A stretch of DNA of 64,000 nucleotides from Lithobates sylvaticus (taxonomy: Eukaryota > Chordata > Amphibia > Anura > Ranidae): contig CM053026.1 in NCBI GenBank assembly GCA_028564925.1, positions 126,229,386-126,293,385 on the forward strand. Direction: 5' to 3'. Below, one piece after another: positions 45,420-55,313 of this stretch. The position numbers and the translations under genes are program-made. Position 1 is the first letter of the stretch. Every line of letters begins with the position of its first letter. The notes beneath the pieces are model-generated. The model did no database searches and was not told the origin of the DNA. It was given only the letters and a program-made list of their open reading frames with translations.

Positions 45420-46600
45420 GGGTGGTATCTACCGCCTGTTTTGGTAATTTTTGGTTGTTCCTAGATCATCCCCCACAAGACTCATTCATTCTGACGAAAC
45501 GTCCAGCCTCTCCTGAAAAGGAGGAAGCTCTGCAGAAATATCTTCACCTACTGCAAGTTCAGCAAGCGGTAATCCCGGTCCCTCCTTCCGAGAGATTCAC
45601 AGGATTCTATTCTCCTCGCTTTCTTATTCCCTAAAAGAGTGGAGAATGGACACCAGTAGTGCATTTGAAGAGATTAAATAGAGTCCAAATGTATGAAACT
45701 TTCAAAATGGAATCCTTACAAACTATCATCCATATGGTCCAACCAGGAGACTGGATGATCCAGCACAGATTCTAGAGCACAGAGAAATTCTGTCCACCCT
45801 GAAGGAGTTTGGGTGGTTGGTGAATGCAGAGAAGAGACTCCTGACCCCCACTCAATGATTTACCGCAGAGTTCTTGTTAACACTTCAGCGGGAACAGTGT
45901 GTCTCCCTCCTCAGAAAGTGGCGGCTATAGGCCAAAAGATGGGTCATGCAAGAACACTTTCTCACCTGTCAGCTTCGAATTGTCGAAGTCTGATTGGGAC
46001 CATGTCATCCTGCATCCCGATGCTGCCCTGGGCTCATTGGCATATGAGGATTTGTCAAGTAGGCTTCCTGACTCAGTGGAGGAGGAAGTCTGTCAACTAA
46101 TTTCGATCTCAGTTCCCATGAGGAGGGGGTCTCCTCTGGTGGTCGAAAAAGGAGCTAATCAAGACCTGGTCTTCAGTGCCCCCCTGGACCATTCTTACCA
46201 CCAATGCGAGTTCGATGGGTTGGGGAGCACACTGTGATCACCTTGCAGTACAAGGAAAGTGGGACATTCCCACGAAGGGGGTAGTCTCCATTATCTAGAG
46301 TTCCCGGTGGTTTATCTAGTCCTAGTGAGTCTAGGAGAACATTTACACCAGAAGCAAGTCCTAGTTTGCCTGAATAACAGAGCAGCAGTGTCGTATATCC
46401 AACGGCAAGGGGAACCCACAGCATCCCTTTACTAAGAGAAGTGGAGCTCATTATGTTGTGGGCTGAGAGAAATCTACTGGATCTAAGAGCAGTCTACCTT
46501 CCAGGCCATCTGAACAAGGAGGCAGAGATCTGTCTCGGTTTCAAGACAACGAATGGTCTCTTCACCCCTCAGTGTTCAATTGGATCATGAATCTGCAGAA
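45420..46600 (+). pseudogene. DIRS reverse transcriptase and RNase H remains
   Basis: Pieces recognised are LQKYLHLLQVQQAVIPVPPS with GFYSPRF (N-terminal reverse transcriptase) and STLKEFGWLVNAEKRLLTP (end of the reverse transcriptase). CLNNRAAVSYIQRQG marks the RNase H. The catalytic centre of the polymerase is not seen. The order matches the DIRS plan. Confidence 0.75.
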
Positions 46601-47365
46601 TTCTCTGGAAAGCAACCTTTTTGTCTCTCCAACGAATGCCAAACTGCCAAGATTTCTTTCCCGCCTACCTCATCCGCAAGCAGAAGCCTCAAAATTCCGG
46701 TGTATCCAGCTCCTCACAAACTGAATCTGCATGTTTGGATGTTGAAAGGAAGAAATTCCGGTCCTTAGGTTTCTCTACAAATGTGATCGACTCTTTTGAA
46801 GGCCAGAAAACCTTCCACAAATTGTGTTTATTCAAAATATGGAATAAATTCAAGTTGTTTGTGGCAGACAAGTGTTCAGATCCTACCATCCACTTCTCTC
46901 CTTTTGGATTTTCTAGAGGTGGACATTTCTAAGGTGCTAAGATGCTACCTGCAAGCCACAAGTCCCTTTAGAGCATGGGCCTTCAAAACTATGGCCCTCC
47001 AGTTGTTCAAGAACTACAATTCCCATCATTCCTAGTCATGTCTGTTAATGTCAGAGTTTTACAATGCCTCATGGGATGTGTAGTTTCGCAACATCTGGAG
47101 GGCCGTAGTTTGAGGATCCCTGCTTTAGAGCATCAAACAGATTATTTCTGCCTCAAGGAAGTATGAACAAAGGGAAAGAAGCCACAGCAAGGACAAAGGC
47201 AGTCTCTTCGTCAAGGGCTAATGTTTTTGGAAACCATTTGCAAAGCGGCCACGGGGTCATCTACAAACACGTTCATGCGTCATTGCAAGATTGATCCAGG
47301 GGCACTCACTTCAGTGGAGTTTGGGAGAAGGGCAATTGAGTCAGCTCTCGCATGTCCTTAATAAA
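46600..47365 (+). pseudogene. DIRS tyrosine recombinase remains
   Basis: The final part reads as a recombinase C-terminus (around 47215-47360, ICKAATGSSTNTFMRHC then SVEFGRRAIESALACP), as in other DIRS copies. A 149-bp hAT MITE interrupts it at 46974-47122. The remaining frames are short and broken. Confidence 0.65.
46974..47122. mobile_element. 149-bp hAT MITE in the DIRS recombinase
   Basis: The ends CATGGGCCTTCAAAACTATG and CGTAGTTTGAGGATCCCTG are inverted, with GGCCCTCCAG and CTGGAGGGCC inside. The 8-bp target duplication CTTTAGAG is perfect (46966-46973 and 47123-47130). It is non-coding and younger than the DIRS copy. Confidence 0.9.
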
Positions 47366-47844
47366 AAAATATGTCTTTATAAAGTAGTACCCACCCTGTT
47401 AGCTATTTATTTTATCACAGGTATGCTGCCATAGAGGCACCAGGAAAACGGAAAATTGTATCATACTTACTGCAATTTTCCTTTCTTGGTGCCTATCCAT
47501 GGCAGCATACATGCCCTCCCATGGTATTCGATATAATAGGAGAATGCTAATGGGGGGGGTATGGGTGTCACTTTTATAATGTATTAACTATCCTGAGGCA
47601 GTGCCGATCCTGACCTCCCTGGGGCCCTAAGCAAAATTCTGCTGAGGGGCCCTCTACCTGACCCGTGATGCCGTGAGCTATGTAAACCATTTGCCATTGC
47701 CACACAGTCACACCTGACACTTCAGCGCTCCCAATACAATCCTCCCTCCTTTAAACAAAACAGTCAAAGAATAAGTACAACAAAATAGAACAGACATGTA
47801 TACAATATATATATCTTTACATATCTGAGTGTGGATCCCCCACT

Positions 47845-48640
47845 TACATTAGGGTCCCCAGAGAGCCACCCCTTACATCAGGATCCCCAGAGAGCCCCCC
47901 CCCCTTACATCAGGATCCCCAGAGAGCCCCCCCCCCTTACACCAGGGTCCCCAGAGAGCCTCCCCTTACACCAGGGTCCCCAGAGAGCCCCCCCTTACAC
48001 CAGGGTCCCCCCCTTACACCAGGGTCCCCAGAGAGCCTCCCCTTACACCAGGGTCCCCAGAGAGCCTCCCCCTTACACCAGGGTCCCCAGAGAGCCTCCC
48101 CCTTACACCAGGGTCCCCAGAGAGCCTCCCCTTACACCAGGGTCCCCAGAGAGCCTCCCCCTTACACCAGGGTCCCCAGAGAGCCTCCCCCTTACACCAG
48201 GGTCCCCAGAGAGCCTCCCCCTTACACCAGGGTCCCCAGAGAGCCTCCCCCTTACATCAGGGTCCCCAGAGAGCACCCCCCTTACATCAGGGTCCCCAGA
48301 GAGCACCCCCCTTACATCAGGGTCCCCAGAGAGCACCCCCCTTACATCAGGGTCCCCAGAGAGCACCCCCCTTACATCAGGGTCCCCAGAGAGCACCCCC
48401 CTTACATCAGGGTCCCCAGAGAGCACCCCCCTTACATCAGGGTCCCCAGAGAGCACCCCCCTTACATCAGGGTCCCCAGAGAGCACCCCCCTTACATCAG
48501 GGTCCCCAGAGAGCACCCCCTTACATCAGGGTCCCCAGAGAGCACCCCCCTTACATCAGGGTCCCCAGAGAGCACCCCCTTACATCAGGGTCCCCAGAGA
48601 GCACCCCTTACATCAGGGTCCCCAGAGAGCATCCCTATAA
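47845..48640 (+). repeat. Minisatellite C, 30-bp unit, about 27 copies
   Basis: The unit is TTACATCAGGGTCCCCAGAG followed by AGCACCCCCC. Copies before about 48240 have ACACCAGG and CCTCCCCC variants; later ones are uniform. The 269-residue frame with a 10-residue period (TPLTSGSPES) is produced by the exact 30-bp period. The core CATCAG-G-CCC is shared with minisatellite B. Confidence 0.95.
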
Positions 48641-49023
48641 AGCCCCTCCTTACATCGGGGTCATTGCCCTTTACATCAGAGTTCCCCTTGCACTGTAAGG
48701 TGGAATCCTGCATACTATGATGTAAAGGGGAACTCTGGGAATGTGGGGAGGACTCTGGTGACCAGAGAAAGAAAACACTAAGATAAGGGGGTTTACTGAT
48801 AAGGGGGAAACCTTTATATCAGTGCCCCCTTACAATATTGTATTGACCCCCCCTAGACTGGCCTGGCGGTGCTGTCACTGACCTCCTCTCAGGTGCATCG
48901 TGCAGGGCTCAGTCAGTCGGCTCCAGCTTGGTGGCTCTGGTTTTATCCCATAGTTTCCTCTCCACAGTCCATACATGTCTGACTTCTCCCATGACCCCCA
49001 TCCTGGCAGCACTCCCTCTCTTG

Positions 49024-50050
49024 ACTCAGGGGAGGTCAGAGGCTGCGGATGGGACAGGGGAGGTCAGAGGCTGCGGGGGAGGGCAAGAGGAGAGGTCAGA
49101 GGCTGCGGGGGAGGGCAACAGGAGAGGTCAGAGGCTGCGGGGGAGGGCAACAGGAGAGGTCAGAGGCTGCGGGGGGCAACAGGAGAGGTCAGAGGCTGTG
49201 GGAGGCTGTGGGGGTCAACAGGAGAGGTCAGAGGCTGTGGGAGGCTGTGGGGGTCAACAGGAGAGGTCAGAGGCTGCGAAGGGGGGGGGGGACAGGAGGT
49301 CAGAGGCTGCGAAGGGGGGGGGGACAGGAGGTCAGAGGCTGAAAAGGGGGGGACAGGAGGTCAGAGGCTGAAAGGGGGGGACTGGAGGTCAGACGCTGCA
49401 AGGGGGGGGACAGGAGGTCAGAGGCTGCAAGGGGGGGGACAGGAGGTCAGAGGCTGCAAGGGGGGGGACAGGAGGTCCGAGGCTGCAAGGGGGGGGACAG
49501 GAGGTCAGAGGCTGCGAGGGGGGGGGGACAGGAGGTCAGAGGCTGCAGGGGGGGGGGGGGGACAGGAGGTCAGAGGCTGCAGGGGGGGGGCAGGAGGTCA
49601 GAGGCTGCAGGGGGGGGGCAGGAGGTCAGAGGCTGCAGGGGGGGGACAGGAGGTCCGAGGCTGCGAGGGGGGGGGACAGGAGGTCAGAGGCTGCAGGGGG
49701 GGGACAGGAGGTCAGAGGCTGCGAGGGGGGGGGCAGGAGGTCAGAGGCTGCGAGGGGGGGGGCAGGAGGTCAGAGGCTGCGAGGGGGGGGGCAGGAGGTC
49801 AGAGGCTGCGAGGGGGGGGGGCAGGAGGTCAGAGGCTGCGAGGGGGGCAGGAGGTCAGAGGCTGCGAGGGGGGGCAGGAGGTCAGAGGCTGCAAAGGGGG
49901 GGCAGGAGGTCAGAGGCTGAGGAAGGGGGGGGCAGGAGGTCAGAGGCTTTGAGGGGGGGATGGGGGACAGGAGGTCAGAGGCTGCGAGGGGGAGGGGGCC
50001 CAGGAGGTAAGAGGCTGCGAGGGGGAGGGGGCCCAGGAGGTAAGAGGCTG
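49024..50050 (+). repeat. Minisatellite D, G-rich 27-32-bp unit, about 36 copies
   Basis: The unit is GGAGGTCAGAGGCTGCGAGG followed by a G run of 6-12 and (GA)CA. Early copies read GGAGAGGTCAGAGGCTGC, close to minisatellite A (GGAGAGGGTCAGAGACTGC). Every unit carries a long G run, so the plus strand has dense G-quadruplex potential. The 325-residue frame is not a gene. Confidence 0.95.
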
Positions 50051-50107
50051 CGGAGGGGACGTTTTATTTTTAAAAATGGCGCCACTTGGCGCCATCGTGT
50101 CACTGGT

Positions 50108-50380
50108 GCCGCTGCCGCCACTGTGAGGGCAGCGGCGCCTGAAAAAAAAGATCGCCGCGGGGCCGACATGCAACTGCGCATGCGCCCGCCTTTCCGAAAA
50201 TTGCCGAGCAGCGGCAACAGCGCTGGCGCATGCGCAGTTGCATGTCGGGCTACTGCGCATGCGCCAGCGCTGTTGCCGCTGCTCGGCAATTTTCGGAAAG
50301 GCGGGCGCATGCGCAGTTGCATGTCGACCCCGCGGCCATCTTTTTTCAGGCGCCGCTGCCCTCACAGTGGCGGCAGCGGC
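50108..50380. repeat. GC-rich hairpin with 130-bp arms
   Basis: The arms 50108-50237 and 50253-50380 are almost perfectly complementary (GCCGCTGCCGCCACTGTGAG against CTCACAGTGGCGGCAGCGGC) around a 15-nt loop. Each arm contains GCGCATGCGC palindromes. It forms the inner side of the right end of hAT-like element 2. Confidence 0.93.
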
Positions 50381-50643
50381 CCCAGGGGCCCCCGAGCAGA
50401 GCCGATCCGCCGCGGGGCCCTACGCAGCTTGCGTAGTCCGCGTATAGGGCGGATCGGCTCTGCCTGAGGGGAGGACTCTGGGGCAGAGCTTATCACAGGT
50501 ATGCTGCCATGGATAGGCACCAGGAAAGGAAAATTACATTAAGTACGATACAATTTTCAGTTTTTTTAGTAATAAAACTAAAAATTGTGCCCTTAATTTT
50601 CTTCCCTGAGCTCTACAGGGAACACATCAAAGCTGCTACATAC

Positions 50644-50826
50644 AGGGGTCGATTTACTAAAACGGGAGAGTGCAAAATCTGGTGCAGCTGTGCACGGTAG
50701 CCGATCAGCTTCTAACTTCAGCTTGTTCAGTCGAGCTTTAAATCTAAAAAATATGGAAGCCGATTGGTTTCTATGCAGAGCTGCACCAGATTTTGCACTC
50801 TCCTGTTTTAGAGAGAGTCAACCCCA
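50644..50826. mobile_element. 183-bp palindromic MITE
   Basis: The ends GGGGTCGATTTACTAAAACG and, inverted, AAAACAGGAGAGTGCAAAAT and TCTGGTGCAGCT form inverted repeats of about 50 bp. It is the uninterrupted counterpart of the copy split at 8655-9391. It is non-coding. Confidence 0.8.
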
Positions 50827-50829
50827 TAG

Positions 50830-52095
50830 AGTTAACAGGGCCATTGCATTTTAAATGCAATCAGTTATAACACAGTACCCATATGAAAGGCACACAACTT
50901 TTGGTGTCTATGGGTACATGCTTACTCTGCCCAATAGGAAAACAAGCCCTGCTCATACATACATTAATATATATATATATATACACATTATATAAATATA
51001 GCGCTGGCTCCTGACGAGAACACGCTATGCGTTTTTCAAAGTTAATGTTCCTGAAACCACAGTTGGGTTTTAGGGCTAATTATGTCAAATTATGGTCTCA
51101 GTATCAATCTAGCTGGAACTGCACTGAGTTCTCCTTGGCCGCAGGTGTCGCTGTCACCACCGGCAAGTGTGAGAATGCAGTTTAGCTGGGTGTATTGGAT
51201 ACCCTTCTTTCTCTCTTGACCAGCCCAGTGGGAGTGTTTATCCTGCTGTGTTTCTGGGAGAAGGTATTTAAGGTACCGAGATCACACGTTTCGGGGTTCC
51301 GGTCCAGTCCAGAAGATACCTTCTGTCCATTTGGTCCTGGTCCTCCTGACCAGCCCCCATGGCCCTCCTGGCCTGGGGTGCAGATCCATGCACTCCGAGT
51401 CTCGGGGCTCGATAGCCTGAGGCAACGCAACTGCAGGGACAGGCCTGAATGGATATCAGGGCCTAATCATCCAAAAGTGATCCGGTGCCGTCTCATCTAA
51501 AGAGAGGCCCAGCAACTGGAGAAGCATCCAGGGGAGGACTCCTCGGAGAGGACCATGCACAAGGCTGGTTTCTCTGAAGGAGCCTGGAGGCTCAGTTGGA
51601 CACTAAATGGATCTACACTCATACGGTATCGCCGGACCGGCTGCAAGATACTGGTATCGTAGGATAGCTCTCTATAATTTGTTTAAATCCCTCAGTTACA
51701 TACAAGTCTGTGGCAGAGACTTTTGCTCAAGTGTTCTACATCCAAGTCTGTGGCAGACTTTTGCTCAAGTGTTCTACATCCAAGTCTGTGGCAGAGAGTT
51801 TCATTTACTTAGCACTTTGCCGGCTGCTAGGCCTAGTGAGAGTGAAACAGTTAATTCTCTGGATTCCTACAATAAGACTTTCTAATTTTGCAGTTCCAAA
51901 GTACCTGAACTTTTCCTCCCAACCCTCTACCCTACGTTAAGAGACTGTCATCTTTTGAATAAATAATCCAAAAAGATGATAAAGTGTCAGTTTCTACATT
52001 TCTTTGGGCCATCTACCACGGAAACCCCTAGACTGAGACAAGGTGAAGAAGGTAACGGTAAGCCCAATAAAACCAGCAGCTCCTTCGGGGGTTAG
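50830..52095. other. Unclassified intron sequence with a short tandem repeat
   Basis: No exon was found. The stretch 51000-52090 reads like an old dispersed repeat (GCGCTGGCTCCTGACGAG at its left, AATAAATAATCC at 51959-51970), but I cannot name it. A tandem repeat lies at 51703-51810. Confidence 0.35.
51703..51810 (+). repeat. Tandem repeat, about 40 bp, 2.5 copies
   Basis: CAAGTCTGTGGCAGA, ACTTTTGCTCAAGTG and TTCTACATC recur in order two and a half times, with one copy 2 nt shorter. The unit is larger than a microsatellite and the array is short. Confidence 0.85.
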
Positions 52096-52100
52096 TGTAA

Positions 52101-52101
<1 letters not shown>

Positions 52102-52135
<34 letters not shown>
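52102..52135 (+). repeat. (AC)n microsatellite
   Basis: Seventeen AC units without interruption. Confidence 0.95.
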
Positions 52136-52139
<4 letters not shown>

Positions 52140-53047
52140 CACTATAGAAAAAATATATACATTTTTTATACAATTGGATGGTTAGCTAAACCATTTCTAC
52201 ATAGTATAGTTTCTAATTTGCAGACACAAAAAGTGAATTCTGATGTACATCAGTTTCCATTTTCTCAATTTAGAGACAGTATGAAGAACAAACACTAGAG
52301 GGCAGTGGTGCACTAAATAAAAATTACACAATATTCTGCCAAAGCTTTTCACACACCCATTATCTAGTTCTAGTAGAACACCCTAAATTATTAATAATTA
52401 ACAAAATAAAATGTCTCTGATTATATTTACAAGTAGGGGTAGTTTAGAAGGAACCTGGCATATTTGGATACCAAAAGAGTATTGCAAATCTAAAAAGATC
52501 AAAGAATGTTTGCTAACCCAAGTGCAGATAAAACATACTATAAACTATTCCTTTAACTTTTCTTACTGTGAACGCCTCCAGTACTTTGTGTATGAGAATA
52601 TGCCACAACTAATATTACTTTCAGCCTTGTGATCAGTTTCAATGCTATAATAAAGCCTGTGGTATATACATACTAGCCCTGATCATTTTTAAACTGGCAA
52701 ACTATTGATTTTATTAATGATTCAGCAATAATTCCCTTATTGTGACCGGCCAGTCTTGATCCTGTTTGCTTACCAAAGTCTACATTTAACGCCCTATGAG
52801 ATTTTAAACTTTAAATCCTAATTTGCACATCACCATCTGTCATCTCCACCTGCCACAGAGTCCCTTTAGTGGTTACATTAACTGTGGCAAGTGGACCAAC
52901 TAAACTAATGTCTCTGGGTATTTACAAACAATGATACCAGTGATGGCTGCAGTTAAACGTGTGTAGGGTTTACATGCAGCAGTAATATAAAGCAAAAAAA
53001 AAAAAAAACGAAACAAAGTTTGCTTTCAGATTTGAGAAAAAACTTAC
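52136..53047. other. acot12 intron c-d, near exon c; nothing recognised
   Basis: AT-rich intron sequence adjacent to the donor of the exon at 53048. The 73-residue plus-strand frame at 52411-52632 has no splice context or recognisable motif. Confidence 0.5.
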
Positions 53048-53131
53048 AGCCCGCATTGTGCTGCTCAGTTCCCATCCATCAATGGCAGCAAGAAAGGTCA
53101 GAGTGGCAACATTATTATAACCAAGATATGC
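53048..53131 (-). CDS. acot12: acot12 exon (start of START domain)
   Basis: The acceptor CTGTCCCAG (53140-53132) and donor GTAAGT (53047-53042) bound 84 nt, exactly 28 codons in phase 0. The peptide begins AYLGYNNVATLTFLAAID and ends GWELSSTMRA. The pattern (N)V-x-x-L-x-x-L...GWE-x-(S/T)ST is the first helix and strand of the START domain in ACOT11 and ACOT12. It joins the exon at 55250 on one side and the exon at 35079 on the other without a frame change. The intron that follows is 17.8 kb. Confidence 0.93.
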
Positions 53132-54030
53132 CTGGGACAGCAAAAAACAGTAAAGAATTAGAATTTGCTAGGACTTCCATTTGTTAATTTCAGCATAACA
53201 GATTCAAATTAAAAACAAAATGTCAGATTGTTTCTATGAATGTATAATTAAGATTCTAAACATATTATTTAGCCACAGGATCATCGGTTGCCTCCTGCCG
53301 ATATCCACCAGGCTCTTCTTAGAAAGGGAGATGTAGACTCACACCACCATAGGACAGTTGGATGCTTTCCCACCAACTTCCTCCTTGTGCCCTCCAGTGA
53401 GCTTCTCCAGACCCCACTTGAACCCTTGTTCTCAGCTTGCTAATAGGCCCCCCCAGCTAAGGCTAGCTGGGACCTTGGTGTCTTCCTCACAAATCCTTCC
53501 ATAAAGCTGCTCAAGGGGCAGAGACCCTGCACATGGGTCCCCTTTAGCAGAACTGGACCCAAGAACTCTGCTGCTCAGGCCTCAGACTATTTATGGGCTC
53601 TCTTGCCACCTCCTGGGCACACCACCCCAGGGATTGGCTGAACTCCCATGAATATTAGGTACTGTTCTTCCTCCTACTATACAGATGGGGAAGTACCAGA
53701 GAAAAAAACCTGTGAAACACTGAGAAGGCCCTAAGCAATCATTCATCGCTCCACTGATTACAGAGGATCTAAAATTAAAATTTACCTAGCAGCATACTCT
53801 ATACTAGGAGGGTGCTACAAAAGTAATTGGTGTCAAATTATTTATGGCCACTACAAAATGAGGACCTTCCTTGTGATTTACACACTCATAGAAGGTCAAG
53901 CAAGTGGCCCAAGAGAATGTTACATTTTCATGGGGGGGGGGGGGCAACAGTAATATACATGACCAAGCTGAAACAACTATTCTTTGTGTAATGGGCAGCC
54001 AATGGAGAGAATGACAAAGATGTAGCATGA
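53132..54030. other. acot12 intron b-c, nothing recognised
   Basis: Non-coding. The block 53280-53760 has the look of a dispersed repeat or LTR-like fragment (no microsatellite, moderate GC), but no paired ends were found. There is a poly-G at 53934-53944. Confidence 0.4.
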
Positions 54031-54343
54031 AGACCCCTTTCACACTGGGGCCCCGCCGCGCAAGAGGTAAAGCGCTGCTAGTTTTAGCTGCGCTTTTAAT
54101 CCCCGCTAGCAGCCAAAGGGTTAAAAGCACTCGTGTTGCAGCGGTGCCGAAGCACTTTACATGCGATTTTGCAGCGCTGCCCATTCATTTCAATGGGCAG
54201 GGGCATTTTGGAAGCAGTGTATACACCACCCCCACACCGTTGGGGCACTCAGGCTTTCACACTGGTGAGACATAGGAGTTTTTCAGGCGCTATTTTTTTG
54301 CGTTAAAAAACCTGAAAAACACCTTCAGTGTGAAAGGGGGTCT
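54031..54343. mobile_element. Harbinger-like MITE
   Basis: The ends AGACCCCTTTCACACTGG and TCAGTGTGAAAGGGGGTCT are inverted. The interior contains GCGCTGC repeats and a loosely palindromic core. The length is 313 bp and the flanking duplication is unclear. Confidence 0.7.
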
Positions 54344-54789
54344 AAGGGCTCGTGTGTGGGTTAAAAATAGCCGCAGTTTTATCCCCCCTCAACCGCCCCC
54401 TTAGGCTGCTGTACACGATGCATCAAAAAATTATGCTTCATGTTCCATTCAAGTGATTTGAGCCATGCTGCAGCTCCAAAGATGAACTGTAAGCAAACCA
54501 TGAAATACAAAGCTGAAAACCCTAGGTTTGCCTGGGATGTACAAGGCCACCCAGGTAGCTCAGCCAGGCCAGTGACCTGGCATTATTCTATTGGTTAGGA
54601 TACACCCCCTTATTTGTGAATGGACACTGAAGAAGCATCATCATGCTGGTAACCTGAGCAAACTGCGCTCTTCCTTCAGTATGTTCCTTATCAGTATATT
54701 TGCATGGAGCAGATCTGATTGGTCCCTTTCTCAGTTTTATTGCTGTGTTACCAGGTCAACTGTTGGCACTTGCACACTAGTTGGATTTA

Positions 54790-54877
<88 letters not shown>

Positions 54878-55249
54878 TAATAATAATAATAATAATCTTT
54901 AATGAATACAGAGCTGTATTCATTGGTTGTTTTTATTTATCTTCCTGGAGTTTAGAGATCTTTTTTGGCCACATAGCAGGTATGGTTTAATTGTAAGCCA
55001 CAATATAATCCCAATCACTGTGTTTGGAAGAAAAGGAAAGATACAGAGAGTTGGACATAACTAGTACTGTGGATGTGAAGTTTAAATTATGGCGTTCAGA
55101 GGAAACAAATATTACCCCTAAGTGTATAATCAATTTAGCCATAACCGTTGCTTTCAAAACAAACGTTATACATTCAGAAACCATAAAAATAGCATTCATC
55201 TGAAAGCTATAAATTTGCCAAATGACCAGATATTTTAGGACATAAATAC
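54344..55249. other. acot12 intron b-c with (TA)n and (AAT)n microsatellites
   Basis: A compound microsatellite of TA repeats followed by TAA/AAT repeats spans about 54790-54896. The 103-residue frame over it is an artefact. Nothing else is recognised up to the exon at 55250. Confidence 0.6.
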
Positions 55250-55313
55250 CTGGTTGCTTTTTTCCCAAGGATGAGAGATTGGCTTTTCTGGTTTGCTTGA
55301 CAGAATATACTTT
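55250..55313 (-). CDS. acot12: acot12 exon (linker before START domain)
   Basis: Acceptor TTCTAG (55319-55314) and donor GTATTT (55249-55244) bound 64 nt. One base completes an arginine codon, then 21 codons read KYILSSKPEKPISHPWEKSN plus Q. Human ACOT12 has (R)KYVISHKEEVPLCIHWDISKQ at this place, from memory, with the same spacing of the tryptophan. The exon is short and would be missed by open-reading-frame searches. Confidence 0.93.

Larger units (their letters stand above)
47599..50462. mobile_element. Non-autonomous hAT-like element 2, carrying two minisatellites
   Basis: The 2864-bp insertion starts CAGTGCCGATCCTG and ends GGATCGGCTCTG. It sits between copies of CCTGAGG (47592-47598 and 50463-50469), a 7-8-bp duplication. 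Removing it restores the DIRS right inverted repeat, whose left counterpart reads CCTCCCCTCAGGATAG. The ends match those of element 1 at 37550 (CAGGGCCGATCCTAGG). It contains a 30-bp array, a 27-32-bp G-rich array and a 130-bp-arm hairpin at the right end. There is no transposase. Confidence 0.85.
42808..50555 (+). mobile_element. DIRS-type retrotransposon, second fossil copy
   Basis: Inverted terminal repeats are clear. The left (about 42808-42907) reads GGTGCCTCCATGGCAGCATA and CCTCAGGATAGTTAATACAT. The right repeats these in reverse, split into 47520-47598 and 50463-50545 by a later hAT-like insertion. A further inverted block at about 47410-47520 corresponds to the internal complementary region. 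Genes read on the plus strand: gag-like, reverse transcriptase, RNase H, tyrosine recombinase. The copy is broken many times and part of the polymerase is missing. It belongs to a different subfamily from the copy at 16838. Confidence 0.85.

Noticed and set aside
47831-48640. 269-residue frame with a 10-residue period (TPLTSGSPES)
   Set aside because: The 30-bp unit is a multiple of three, so the period is expected; the sequence belongs to a minisatellite and not to a mucin-like gene.
48975-49952. 325-residue Gly/Arg-rich frame
   Set aside because: It follows the G-rich minisatellite D with variable G runs; not a protein gene.
50830-52095. LTR or pseudogene in 51000-52090
   Set aside because: There are hints (AATAAA, a tandem repeat), but no paired ends, target duplication or coding remains, so it was left unclassified.
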